A DNA stretch of 64,000 nt from Verrucomicrobiota bacterium. Its GTDB lineage: Bacteria; Verrucomicrobiota; Verrucomicrobiia; CAIQCK01. The notes below the pieces were generated by a model. The model was given only the letters and a program-made list of their open reading frames with translations. It did not search any database and was not told where the DNA came from. Location: assembly GCA_016222825.1 (NCBI GenBank), contig JACRQF010000006.1, positions 62,001 through 126,000 of the forward strand. The letters are read 5' to 3'. This document shows positions 40,175 through 48,686 of this stretch, in pieces; the first letter of the stretch is position 1, and every line of letters begins with the position of its first letter. A program made the translations under genes and the position numbers.

Positions 40175-41542
40175 ATGAAAACCAAGACACCGTCCTCCCA
40201 ACCCACCTCTCAACCTACGCGCCGCGAGTTTCTCCAATGGAGCGGCAAGGCCGTCGCCGCCACTGCGCTCGCCGGCGTCGCCGTTCCCCACGTCCACGCC
40301 GCGGGCAGCAACGCCATCAATCTCGCCCTCATCGGTTGCGGCGGCCGCGGCAGCGGCGCGGTCGTCAACGCCCTCGAATCCGCCAACGGTCCCGCCAAGC
40401 TCGTCGTCATGGCCGACCTCTTCGAGGACCGGCTCAAGCGCTCACACAAGGCGCTGAAGGACAAGTTTGGCGACAACGTGGACGTGCCCGCCGACCGCCA
40501 GTTCATCGGCTTCGACGCCTACAAGAAGGCGATTGATACGTTGCGGCCGGGCGACGTGGCGATGCTGACCGGCTACGCCGGCTTCCGGCCTGGGCAATTG
40601 GAATACGCCGTCGAGAAGGGCGTGAACGTCTTCATGGAGAAATCGTTCGCGGCCGATCCGCCGGGATGCCGTCGCGTCATCGCAGCGGGCGAGGCTGCGG
40701 AGAAGAAGGGCCTGAAGATCGCCGCCGGCCTCATGTGCCGCCATTCGCGCAACCGTCAGGAACTCATCCGCCGCATTCGCGAGGGAGAACTGGGACAGAT
40801 CCAACTCATCCGCGCCTACCGCATGGGTGCAAGCGGCCCGCTGCGCCCGCGCCCGGCGGATGTGAAAGACCTGCATTATCAAATCCGAAACTTCACGAAG
40901 TTTCTCTGGGTCTCCGGCGGCCTCTGGGCGGAGATGGACATTCACCAGATTGACGAGATTTGCTGGCTCAAGGGCGAGTATCCCGTGAGCGCGCACGGCA
41001 TCGGCGGTCGCGTGGCCAACAGCAAGGATTGCAGCCAGAACCTCGACTCGTTCTCGGTGGAGTGGACGTTCGCCGACGGCACGAAGGCCTACGACGTGGT
41101 CCGCTACATCCCGAAGTGTTATGAGGAGTTCACCACCTTCGTCCACGGCACCAAGTGCGCTGCGCAGTTCTCCGGCCCGATCCATGCCAGCACCGTGCAC
41201 ACCTACAAGGACCAGCGTTGCACGCCGGACAACATCGCATGGGAGGCGGAGAAGGAGCCGATCACAATCTATCAGGCGGAATGGGACGCGTTGTTCGACG
41301 CCATCCGCAACAACAAGCCGCACAATGAGGCCAAGCGCGCGGCAATGACCAACCTGGCCGATATCATGGGCCGCGCGGCGGTGCACATGGGCCGCGTCAT
41401 TACGTGGGACGAAGCGATGAAATCGGACTTCAAGTTCTGCCCGAACATTGATAGTCTTACCGACGATAGCGAGCCGCCGGTCAAGGCCGACGCCAACGGC
41501 TGCTACCCCGTGCCGATCCCGGGACAGTGGACGGAGATTTGA
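40175..41542 (+). CDS. Tat-exported Gfo/Idh/MocA-family oxidoreductase
   Basis: A Tat signal (TRREFLQWSGKAVAATALAG, residues 14-33) leads to the Rossmann domain: NLALIGCGGRGSGA at about 50 and VNVFMEKSFAADPPG, where the usual E-K-P is E-K-S. The C-terminal domain includes LWVSGGLWAEMDIHQIDEIC and the closing AVHMGRVITWDEAM typical of periplasmic sugar oxidoreductases of this phylum. Substrate not known. It lies 101 bp after the XylR-like regulator and starts the sugar-catabolism run. Confidence 0.9.
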   Translation: MKTKTPSSQPTSQPTRREFLQWSGKAVAATALAGVAVPHVHAAGSNAINLALIGCGGRGSGAVVNALESANGPAKLVVMADLFEDRLKRSHKALKDKFGDNVDVPADRQFIGFDAYKKAIDTLRPGDVAMLTGYAGFRPGQLEYAVEKGVNVFMEKSFAADPPGCRRVIAAGEAAEKKGLKIAAGLMCRHSRNRQELIRRIREGELGQIQLIRAYRMGASGPLRPRPADVKDLHYQIRNFTKFLWVSGGLWAEMDIHQIDEICWLKGEYPVSAHGIGGRVANSKDCSQNLDSFSVEWTFADGTKAYDVVRYIPKCYEEFTTFVHGTKCAAQFSGPIHASTVHTYKDQRCTPDNIAWEAEKEPITIYQAEWDALFDAIRNNKPHNEAKRAAMTNLADIMGRAAVHMGRVITWDEAMKSDFKFCPNIDSLTDDSEPPVKADANGCYPVPIPGQWTEI

Positions 41543-41582
41543 CGCACCAACGAACTGCCACCAGCACATAAGGAGAACTGCC

Positions 41583-42581
41583 ATGAACAAAGTCAGAGTC
41601 GCCGTCATCGGTTTGGGTTGGTTTGGAGAGAAACATTGCGAGGCGCTGTCGGGCATCTCGCACGTCGAGCTTTACGCGCTCTGCGATGTCAACGAGCCGC
41701 GGCTGAAGGAGGTCGCGAAGACATTCGGCGTTGCGAAGACCTACACCGACTACAACAAACTTCTCGCCGACCCCAACGTGGACATGGTCAACGTCGTGAC
41801 GATGTGGGACCAGCACGTCGCGCCGACGGTCGCGGCGCTCAAGGCAGGCAAGCACGTGTTCCTGGAAAAACCGATGGCTTCGTCCGTCGCCGACTGCGAG
41901 AAGATCGTGAAGGCGACCAAGGCGACGTCGAAGTTCTTCACGGTCGGCCACATCTGCCGGTTCAACCCGCGCTACGCCGCCGCCAAGGCCGCCATCGCCG
42001 AGGGCAAGATCGGCAAGATTGTCTCGATGTATGCGCGGCGGAACATCCCCGCCTTCGTCGGCGCCTCCGTGCTGCCGAAGATCGGCCCGATCATCGGCGA
42101 CGGCGTCCACGACACCGACCTGATGCTCTGGTATTCCGGCGCGAAGATCGTGTCGGCCTACGCGCAGTCGGTCAACGTCCGCAAGCTCAAGAACCCCGAC
42201 CTCGGCTGGACGATGTATCGCTTCGACAGCGGCGCGATCGGCGTGCTGGAGGACACGTGGTTTCTGCCGGACACGACGGCGTTCCAGATTGACGAGCGGA
42301 TGGAGATCATCGGCACCGAAGGCTCCATCCACATCCACGAGACGCATCCGAATTTCTCCATCGTGGACAAGACCGGCTGGCACTCGCCTGATACGACCTA
42401 CTGGCCGCTGTTGCACGGCGTGCGTGCCGGCGCGTTGCGCGAAGAACTGAGCTACTTCTCCACGTGCGTGCTCGAGAACCGCAAGCCCACCGTCATCACG
42501 GCGGAGGAATCAGCCGCCGCCGTGCGCGCGTGTCTGGCAGCGGAGAAGTCGGCCGCCACCAACAAGCTTGTGAAGCTGTAG
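41583..42581 (+). CDS. Cytoplasmic Gfo/Idh/MocA-family oxidoreductase
   Basis: Unlike its neighbour, this 332-residue enzyme has no signal peptide. An excellent AAGGAG lies about 8 nt before the ATG. The NAD-binding motif is VRVAVIGLGWFGEKH, and HVFLEKPMASSVADCEKIV has the conserved E-K-P. GDGVHDTDLMLWYSG supplies the H-D-x-D typical of inositol/scyllo-inosose and sugar dehydrogenases. It probably continues the oxidation started by the exported neighbour. Followed by the four-helix-bundle insert. Confidence 0.92.
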   Translation: MNKVRVAVIGLGWFGEKHCEALSGISHVELYALCDVNEPRLKEVAKTFGVAKTYTDYNKLLADPNVDMVNVVTMWDQHVAPTVAALKAGKHVFLEKPMASSVADCEKIVKATKATSKFFTVGHICRFNPRYAAAKAAIAEGKIGKIVSMYARRNIPAFVGASVLPKIGPIIGDGVHDTDLMLWYSGAKIVSAYAQSVNVRKLKNPDLGWTMYRFDSGAIGVLEDTWFLPDTTAFQIDERMEIIGTEGSIHIHETHPNFSIVDKTGWHSPDTTYWPLLHGVRAGALREELSYFSTCVLENRKPTVITAEESAAAVRACLAAEKSAATNKLVKL

Positions 42582-42616
42582 GAATTGGTGACTTGTAACT
42601 GGTGATTGGTGATTGG
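42582..42616 (+). repeat. Left flank of the four-helix-bundle insert (GGTGATT-type repeat)
   Basis: Short words ATTGGTGACT, TAACTGGTGATT and GGTGATTGG are strung together just before the four-helix-bundle gene. The reverse complement of the sequence after that gene has the same words, so the gene is bracketed by an imperfect inverted repeat. Confidence 0.6.
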
Positions 42617-42626
42617 GATCGGACAG

Positions 42627-43079
42627 ATGGAAGCCGCGGCCAAGACATACAAGAGCTTCGAACGACTGGAGGTTTACAGAACCGCCAGGGAGTTTCGGAA
42701 GAAGATGTATGACGTGGTAAAGCGGTTGCCTGAGGCCGAGAAATACGGTCTCGCTGGCCAGATTAGAAGAGCCGCCGTGTCAATCACCAACAACATCGCC
42801 GAGGGCCATGGGCGCTATCATTACCTCGACAACATCCGGTTCCTGCTGCAAGCGCGCGGCTCCTTGGCGGAGCTGATGGATGATTTGAACGTCTGCCTCG
42901 ACGAAGGGTATCTACCGCCAGCAGAAGTCGAAGAATTGAAGACGGAGAGTTTTTCAGTTTACAGGCTCGTCAACGGCTACATCCGTTACCTGCGCGAGCA
43001 GAAGGCCGGTGCCAACCTGCAAATCCATGAATCGTTCCCGCCCTACGGTGCCGAAGTTCTCGACGAGGTTTCCGTTTGA
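42627..43079 (+). CDS. Four-helix-bundle protein (23S rRNA intervening-sequence / S23 family)
   Basis: The 150-residue protein is a typical member: YKSFERLEVYRTAREF, then LAGQIRRAAVSITNNIAEGH, then RFLLQARGSLAELMDDL, with the conserved Arg and the N-I-A-E-G. Such proteins form pentameric four-helix bundles and occur inside 23S rRNA intervening sequences or as free-standing genes scattered in genomes, often interrupting operons. Here it splits the oxidoreductase and VOC genes and is bracketed by inverted repeats. Function unknown; it may be selfish. Confidence 0.92.
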   Translation: MEAAAKTYKSFERLEVYRTAREFRKKMYDVVKRLPEAEKYGLAGQIRRAAVSITNNIAEGHGRYHYLDNIRFLLQARGSLAELMDDLNVCLDEGYLPPAEVEELKTESFSVYRLVNGYIRYLREQKAGANLQIHESFPPYGAEVLDEVSV

Positions 43080-43125
43080 CCAATCGCAAATCACCAGTCA
43101 CCAATTACCAGTTACCAATCACCAA
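43080..43125 (-). repeat. Right flank of the four-helix-bundle insert
   Basis: The run CAATCGCAAATCACCAGTCA and the following TTACCAGTTACCAATCACC are inverted copies of the words found at 42582-42616. Confidence 0.6.
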
Positions 43126-43136
43126 CCACCACTCCC

Positions 43137-43481
43137 ATGAAAGAATTCCATCATCTCGGATTGCCCACCGACGACGAACAACCCGGCGAGACCTACGTGC
43201 CCGCCAGCAAGGTCTGGGTCACTGACCCGCTGAAGCACAAATACAAGGTCGAGTTCCTGCGCTTCGAGCCGGATTCGCCGGTCAAAGGCGTCGTCCGCGA
43301 CCTGCCGCACTTCGCGTTCCGCGTGGACAGCATCAAGGCCGCCACCGCGGGTGAGAAGATCGTGCTCGGCCCGTTCGAGGCGATGCCAGGGCTGACGGTC
43401 GTGTTCATCGAGAAAGACGGCGCAGTTTACGAGTTCATGGAGTTCGCCGCCCAACCTGGTGCTACCTCGTGGGGCAAGTAA
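43137..43481 (+). CDS. VOC-superfamily (glyoxalase-like) protein
   Basis: The 114-residue protein fits a single vicinal-oxygen-chelate module: FHHLGLPTDDEQPGETYVP, then PHFAFRVDSIKAATAG, and an end with VFIEKDGAVYEFMEF. The His near the start, the His in LPHFAF and the final Glu are the usual metal ligand positions. VOC proteins act as isomerases, lyases or dioxygenases. It belongs to the catabolic run (16 nt to the M24 gene) and may handle a keto sugar product. Confidence 0.8.
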   Translation: MKEFHHLGLPTDDEQPGETYVPASKVWVTDPLKHKYKVEFLRFEPDSPVKGVVRDLPHFAFRVDSIKAATAGEKIVLGPFEAMPGLTVVFIEKDGAVYEFMEFAAQPGATSWGK

Positions 43482-43497
43482 TCAACAAGGAGACACT

Positions 43498-44664
43498 ATG
43501 AGACTGAAACCACTTCCATCCACCGAATACGCCGGCCGCATCACGCGGCTCCAAGCCGAAATCAAGAAAGCCGGACTCGACTGCTTCGTCGGCTACAGCA
43601 GCGAGAGCGAGACCGGCACCACGCGTTACCTCGCCGGCTTCTGGCCGTTCTTCGACTTCGCCGGCATCATCGTCCCCGCCGAGGGGAAGGCGGTGCTCAT
43701 CACCGGCGGCCCGGAGTCATTTGAGTTCGCCAAGAAGTTCTCCAACGCGCCGGAGATTCGCATCAACCAGCTCTTTGTCGAGACGAGCGCACCGGAATGG
43801 GTGCCACAGGTTTCCGGCGAGAGCTTCAAGACGCTCCTGCCACGCGCCTGCGGCGGCACGCCGAAGCGCGTCGGCGTCGCGAACTGGAACATCTTCCCGA
43901 AGATGATCTTCGACGACCTGCAAGCAGCGGCGCCGAAAGCGGAGTTCGTTCCCGCCGACGACCTCTTGTTGCGTGTGCAGATGATCAAGACCGACGCGGA
44001 GATTCCCTACATCGCCGAGGCCTATCGCATCACCGAGGAGGCGATGAAGGCCGCGCTCCGGGCCGCCAAGCCCGGCAAGCGCGAATGGGAACTCGAAGCC
44101 GTCGCGCGCTCGAAGATGGTGCTCGCCGGCGCCGAGGGCATGAGCTATCCCGCGTGGGTCTGCTCCGGCCCGACCACGCCGCTCAGCCTCTGCCGATCGA
44201 CCGACCGCGCCATCAAGACGGGCGACCTCGTCCAGTTCACGTTCGGCGCGAAATACATGGGCTACTGCGGCAATATGTGCCGGCCGTTCGCCATCGGCAA
44301 AATGCCGAAGCCCGCGCGCAAGCTCGCCGAGGCCGCGCTGGAGGCAATGAACTACGCCATCGCGAACATCCGCCCCGGCGTGCGCGGCTGCGACATGTTC
44401 GACGGCTATCACAAGATCCTGTCGCGCTACGGCTACGAGAACTTCACGCTCTACGGCCCGGCCCACGGCACGGGTAGCAGCGAGGTCGAGGGCCTGTGGC
44501 TCTCCAAGAGCGCCGACTTCGTCATCCAACCAAACATGCTCTTCAACGTGGACATCTGGCTCAGCGACGGCAAATACGGCATGCGCTATGAGGACGGCGT
44601 GCTGGTGACCAAGACCGGCCTGCGCGAACTCAACAGCTACCGGCGAGAGGTGATCGTGTTGTAA
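43498..44664 (+). CDS. M24-family peptidase-like / creatinase-like hydrolase with altered metal site
   Basis: The 388-residue protein has the two-domain layout of proline-dipeptidase/creatinase proteins, and AAGGAG precedes the ATG by 7 nt. In metallo-M24 enzymes, two Asp ligands occur in a D-x-x and a D-(x)n pattern; here VQFTFGAKYMGYCGNMCR has Thr248 and Asn259 instead. His323 (GPAHGTG) and Glu365 (RYEDGVLV) remain. This matches creatinase, which uses the same fold without metal, more than an aminopeptidase. The next gene in the run would be the M20 hydrolase but for the GxxExxY insert. Confidence 0.85.
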   Translation: MRLKPLPSTEYAGRITRLQAEIKKAGLDCFVGYSSESETGTTRYLAGFWPFFDFAGIIVPAEGKAVLITGGPESFEFAKKFSNAPEIRINQLFVETSAPEWVPQVSGESFKTLLPRACGGTPKRVGVANWNIFPKMIFDDLQAAAPKAEFVPADDLLLRVQMIKTDAEIPYIAEAYRITEEAMKAALRAAKPGKREWELEAVARSKMVLAGAEGMSYPAWVCSGPTTPLSLCRSTDRAIKTGDLVQFTFGAKYMGYCGNMCRPFAIGKMPKPARKLAEAALEAMNYAIANIRPGVRGCDMFDGYHKILSRYGYENFTLYGPAHGTGSSEVEGLWLSKSADFVIQPNMLFNVDIWLSDGKYGMRYEDGVLVTKTGLRELNSYRREVIVL

Positions 44665-44671
44665 AGCAGAG

Positions 44672-44730
44672 GGCAAAATCATAAGGGGCAAAATCATGGG
44701 GAATATGATTTTGCCCAACATGATTTTGCC
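44672..44730. repeat. Four copies of an 11-bp word (two inverted, two direct) left of the GxxExxY gene
   Basis: GGCAAAATCAT occurs at 44672-44682 and 44687-44697, and its complement ATGATTTTGCC at 44705-44715 and 44720-44730. Two more ATGATTTTGCC copies lie beyond the gene at 45579-45604. Confidence 0.75.
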
Positions 44731-44747
44731 AAATCCGTTCGCCAGTT

Positions 44748-45557
44748 ATGCCGATTGAACCGCAAACCGAGATTCGGGTGTTCAATCAGGAGCAATTCCA
44801 CGCCATCGACCGCCGCATTCTGGGCGTGATCTTCGAAGTGCATAACGAGTTCGGCCGGTTCTTGGATGAACTGCTGTTCAAACGGGAGATTGCAGCCCGC
44901 TGCTTGGAGCGCGGTATTTGTGCGGCAGAGCGCGAGGTGACCATTCGCGTCAGCCACGACGGTTTCGCGAAGGATTACTTCATGGACCTGCTGTTCGATC
45001 ACGGCTTGATGGTCGAAGCCAAGACCGTCGAGAAACTCGGCCCGTCGCACCGGCAGCAGACACTGAACTACCTGTTCCTGACCGGCATGCAGCACAGCCG
45101 TTTGGTCAACCTCCGCACCGACCGAGTCGAGCATGAGTTCGTCTCCACGAAGCTAACGGCGGCACGGCGCCGCGTCTTCTCAGTCGTGGATGACGAATGG
45201 CGAGACGTGAACACGGAAAGCGCGTGGCTGAAAACCAAGCTGATTGAACTGCTTCAAGACTGGGGTGCGTTCCTCGAAGTGTCGCTCTACCGCGAGGCCA
45301 TCACATGTTTCTTGGGCGGCTCCTCCGTGGTCTGCCGGCCCGTATCGGTCCTCAGCGGTTCAAAGTCCATCGGCAACCAAACAGTTCACCTGCTGACCGA
45401 CGACACGGCCTTTGCCTTCACCGCAGTGACAGCCGCGCGTGACACGATGCGTGACCACCAGTTGCTCTTCCTACAACACACGCCGCTCAAGTGCATTCAA
45501 TGGGTAAACTTCAACCGCCACCGCATCGAATTCACAACACTCACAAAGGACAAATGA
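44748..45557 (+). CDS. GxxExxY-type nuclease-like protein with C-terminal extension
   Basis: The first 130 residues fit the GxxExxY family: LGVIFEVHNEFGRFLDELLF is the family signature region (G-x-x-x-D-E here) and DLLFDHGLMVEAKTVEKLG holds D and E-x-K, a PD-(D/E)XK-like site. About 140 further residues follow with no recognised domain. GxxExxY genes are frequent, scattered and of unknown function, possibly mobile. It is flanked by ATGATTTTGCC repeats and its stop overlaps the M20 start by ATGA. Confidence 0.85.
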   Translation: MPIEPQTEIRVFNQEQFHAIDRRILGVIFEVHNEFGRFLDELLFKREIAARCLERGICAAEREVTIRVSHDGFAKDYFMDLLFDHGLMVEAKTVEKLGPSHRQQTLNYLFLTGMQHSRLVNLRTDRVEHEFVSTKLTAARRRVFSVVDDEWRDVNTESAWLKTKLIELLQDWGAFLEVSLYREAITCFLGGSSVVCRPVSVLSGSKSIGNQTVHLLTDDTAFAFTAVTAARDTMRDHQLLFLQHTPLKCIQWVNFNRHRIEFTTLTKDK

Positions 45558-46882
45558 AACAAGACAATCTCTCAAAACATGATTTTGCCCCCCATGATTT
45601 TGCCATCTCCGCCATCCGCTCTGCCGTCAATTGCCGCGCCGACGAGATCGTCGCGTGGACGAAGAAGTTCGTCAGCTTCCCCAGCGAGAACCGTCCGCCC
45701 GACGGCAACGAAGCCGCCGCGCAGAAATGGGTCGCGGCAGAATGCCGCAAACGCAAGTGGCAGGTGGATGTCTTCTCGCCGCTCGCCGTGCGCGGTATCC
45801 GCAAGCATCCGTCTTGGCTCGAAGGCCGCAACTACCCGAAAGGCCGCGACAACGTCGTTGCGCGCTGGCACGGCACTGGCGGGGGCAAAGCGATCCTTCT
45901 CAGCGGCCACTGCGACGTCGCGCCGTTCGAGCCGGACAACTGGAAGATTTGCCGGCCCTACAAGCCCGTCGTGAAGAACGGCCGGCTCTACGGGCGCGGT
46001 TCCGCCGACATGAAGGGCGGCCTCGCCGCGATGTTCTGGGCAATGCGCATCCTGCAAGACCTCGGCTTCCGGCCCGTGGGCGACATCCTGTTCGAGAGCC
46101 TCGTGGACGAGGAATTCGCCAGCGGCAACGGCACGCTCGCCGCGCGCCTGCGCGGCCACAACGCCGACCTCGCCATCGTCAGCGAGCCGACGCGCATGGA
46201 AGTCAGCCCCGCGTGCCTCGGCGCGTTTCTCGGCGACCTCACGCTCACCGGCAAGGGCGGCATGGCCTACATGGGCAAGGCCATCGCCAACCCGATGAAC
46301 GGCGCCGCCCGCGCCATCGAGTTGTTCCAAGAGTGGCAGAAGGCGTGGCGCGCGCAGAACAGCCACGCGCTCTTCACCGCGCCCGGCAAGCAACTCAACG
46401 TCCTGCCGTGGCACGTCACGACCGACAAGCCCGGCGAGTTCACGCAGATGGGCACGCCGCTGCTCGCGAAGATCGCGTGGATCGTCTGGTGTCATCCCGG
46501 CATGACCGAAGCCGAGTTCTACCGCCGCTTCCGCAAGTTCTGGAAAGAGCACGGCGCGAAAGATGCCGCGCTCCAGCCGTTCGAGCTGACGCTGGAACGC
46601 GCCTACCACTACGTGAAACCGTGGGAGACGCCCACCGACAGCGCCGCCGTGAAAGCCGTCGTCTCAGCTTTTGAGCGTTATCGCGGCGACAAACCCGGCA
46701 TCGGCGGCGCGGCGTTCTCGTGCGACCTCGGCATCTACGGCGAAGTCGGCAAGATGCCCTCCATCCTCCTCGGCCCCCGCGGCGACCATCTGCACGCCCC
46801 CGACGAGTGGGTCGAGATCCAAGACCTCCTCGACCTCACCGGCATCTACGCGACGTTGGCGGCGGAGTGGTGCGGAAGATAA
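45554..46882 (+). CDS. M20-family metallo-hydrolase (ArgE/DapE-like)
   Basis: The enzyme has the M20 metal site: ILLSGHCDVAPF (His), YGRGSADMKGG (Asp) and FESLVDEEF (Glu base and ligand Glu), with SEPTRME and the final GDHLHAPDEWV. M20 enzymes cut amide or peptide bonds of small substrates. The first 15 residues (HDFAPHDFAIS) are translated from the same ATGATTTTGCC repeat that flanks the GxxExxY gene, so the original start was probably altered by the insert. Last gene of the run. Confidence 0.9.
   Translation: MKQDNLSKHDFAPHDFAISAIRSAVNCRADEIVAWTKKFVSFPSENRPPDGNEAAAQKWVAAECRKRKWQVDVFSPLAVRGIRKHPSWLEGRNYPKGRDNVVARWHGTGGGKAILLSGHCDVAPFEPDNWKICRPYKPVVKNGRLYGRGSADMKGGLAAMFWAMRILQDLGFRPVGDILFESLVDEEFASGNGTLAARLRGHNADLAIVSEPTRMEVSPACLGAFLGDLTLTGKGGMAYMGKAIANPMNGAARAIELFQEWQKAWRAQNSHALFTAPGKQLNVLPWHVTTDKPGEFTQMGTPLLAKIAWIVWCHPGMTEAEFYRRFRKFWKEHGAKDAALQPFELTLERAYHYVKPWETPTDSAAVKAVVSAFERYRGDKPGIGGAAFSCDLGIYGEVGKMPSILLGPRGDHLHAPDEWVEIQDLLDLTGIYATLAAEWCGR
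45579..45604. repeat. Two direct copies of ATGATTTTGCC within the M20 N-terminus
   Basis: Copies at 45579-45589 and 45594-45604 match those left of the GxxExxY gene. They are read in frame as HDFAPHDFA. Confidence 0.75.
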
Positions 46883-47200
46883 CTGTGCAGGCGATACGGC
46901 ATGTCGTGCGATAGTTGGCAGCGGCTTCAGCCCGACTGCGCTTCTTTCCATGATGCTTCATTGTTCGACTCCTTATCCGTGATTACCTGACGGGCAGGCA
47001 TTCTACGGAAGGGGAGCGGACATTTGCCGTCCTGGTCCCAAAGAAATCTTGCGCCTCTGACTCCTTGGTCGCCCTCTTCGAACATCGCGCCCGCCGTGCG
47101 CAACACGGAAATCGCCCGCTTTAGCGATTGCGCCGCCTTCTCTGCTTTGTCATCATCCAGCAGCGCAGGAGAGAGCGAAGTGCTGCGAAGGAACTGAAAT
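46883..47200. other. Intergenic stretch with a possible minus-strand remnant
   Basis: Nothing firm is present in these 318 bp. On the minus strand 46927-47085 encodes 52 residues starting MFEEGDQGVRGARFLWDQDG, and the frame stays open further upstream as KAAQSLKRAISVLRTAG. It could be a decayed gene or a small real one; no ribosome-binding site supports it. Confidence 0.3.
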
Positions 47201-48346
47201 ATGAACTACTGGCTAGACCTCTTTACCGGGACGACTTGGAAAGAATTCCGTCAAGCCGGCGCAAGCATTTCCGGCTTCAGGCCTCGAATGCGGAAGGCAG
47301 CGGCAAAGGTTCAGCCGGGCGACATCTTCCTCTGCTACCTCACTGGAGTGATGCGCTGGGTTGGAGCGATTGAGGTCATTCGTCCGAGCAACGATCAACG
47401 CAAGATTTGGGCTGATGACGCTTTTCCGGTGCGCTTCGAGGTGAAGCCGTTGGTGCAACTGGAGCCCGAACACGGAGTCCCGATGTCGGAGCTCGAAGGT
47501 AAAGTCCAATTCTTCACCGGCCCCACGGACCGCGGAAAATTCAAAGGCTTCGTCCGCATGAGTCCGAACCGATTTGCGAATCCGAAAGACGGCGAGTTGA
47601 TACTATCCCTCCTCAAGCAAGCCCAGACGTCGCCAATCATGCGACCGGTTGACGCGAAGAAGCTCGCTCGCAAACCGCTTTACACCGCCGAGCGCCGCAA
47701 AGGGAAGAGGACGGTTGCGACTGTTGTGAGCGTGCCCGAACCGGAGGAATCGGAAGAACCAGTCAGCAAAGCGGAGGCGTCCACTGAACAAGAGGCTACT
47801 GCCACAACTCGACACACCGAGATTCAATACAACTTGCTCGCCTTGGGTGCGGACATGGGCTTTGACCTCTGGGTTGCACGCAATGATAGGTCCAAGAGAT
47901 GGCAGGGCAACAATCTAGGCGAGATGCCGGGGATGGTTTCCGAACTGCCCACCCAATTCAACGAAGCGACCAACCGGACGATTGAGTTGATTGATGTTCT
48001 TTGGCTGAAGGGCAACTCCATTGTTGCCGCCTTCGAGGTCGAATGCACCACCGCCGTTTACTCCGGACTGCTGCGGATGAGTGACCTCCTCGCATTGCAG
48101 CCGAACCTCGAGATGAACTTATTTCTCGTGGCGCCAGATGAACGGCAAGACAAGGTCGAGCAGGAGATTCTCCGCCCCACGTTCGCGCTTCGCGAAAAGC
48201 CCCTTGGTAAGGTTTGCGGTTTCCTTGGCTTTTCGAAGCTCATGGAGAAACTCGCAGTAATCCGTAAAGTTGGTTTGGCAACCTCGCTCAAGCCGGATTT
48301 CCTTGTAAAGACGGCCCAATACTTTGCCAAAGACGAAGAAGGTTGA
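47201..48346 (+). CDS. EVE/PUA-like domain fused to a restriction-endonuclease-like domain
   Basis: The N-terminal 130 residues (MNYWLDLFTGTTWKEFRQAG, then VQPGDIFLCYLTGVMRWVGA) resemble an EVE/PUA-like fold, which in defence proteins reads modified bases. A charged linker follows (about 150-205). The C-terminal 175 residues look like a PD-(D/E)XK nuclease core: IELIDVLWLKGNSIVAAFEV continuing into ECTTAVYSGLLRMSDL, with Asp and E-x-E in the active-site positions. Such fusions are candidates for modification-dependent restriction. It stands alone, without a methylase. Domain assignment is by pattern only. Confidence 0.6.
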   Translation: MNYWLDLFTGTTWKEFRQAGASISGFRPRMRKAAAKVQPGDIFLCYLTGVMRWVGAIEVIRPSNDQRKIWADDAFPVRFEVKPLVQLEPEHGVPMSELEGKVQFFTGPTDRGKFKGFVRMSPNRFANPKDGELILSLLKQAQTSPIMRPVDAKKLARKPLYTAERRKGKRTVATVVSVPEPEESEEPVSKAEASTEQEATATTRHTEIQYNLLALGADMGFDLWVARNDRSKRWQGNNLGEMPGMVSELPTQFNEATNRTIELIDVLWLKGNSIVAAFEVECTTAVYSGLLRMSDLLALQPNLEMNLFLVAPDERQDKVEQEILRPTFALREKPLGKVCGFLGFSKLMEKLAVIRKVGLATSLKPDFLVKTAQYFAKDEEG

Positions 48347-48686
48347 CTCCCGCTCAACGCTCCTCGCCGTGATCAACTCGTCGAGCTTGTTCGCGATGGC
48401 TTGCATCTCGCTTTGGTTCGGCGGGTCGCTGACGGTGAGGCCGAGCGGTTGCACCATGTTTGTGTCGCGCCGAAGGCGAAGCTGAGATCGGCGGCGCTGA
48501 CTTCGCCTTGCGGGCCTTGCGGCTTTGCTCACGGGTGACCCTTTTTGCGGCACGGGATGGCGTCAATTTCCTCTTTCAAAGCGACGAAGTTCTGCCAGAC
48601 CTCGGCGGCATCTATTTTGGCGCCTTCGCGGGGCACATTCGGGTCAGGTTCCATACAAACATGTCCAATCATGGCCTTTAGCGATT
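48347..48686 (-). other. Remnant region with a small minus-strand reading frame
   Basis: At 48529-48672 (minus) a 47-codon frame starts MIGHVCMEPDPNVPREGAKI and includes VWQNFVALKEEIDAIPC; it could be a small gene. At about 48380-48460 (minus) the fragment PLGLTVSDPPNQSEMQAIAN resembles the remnant tail near 12009. Both appear to come from one decayed gene family. Confidence 0.35.
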
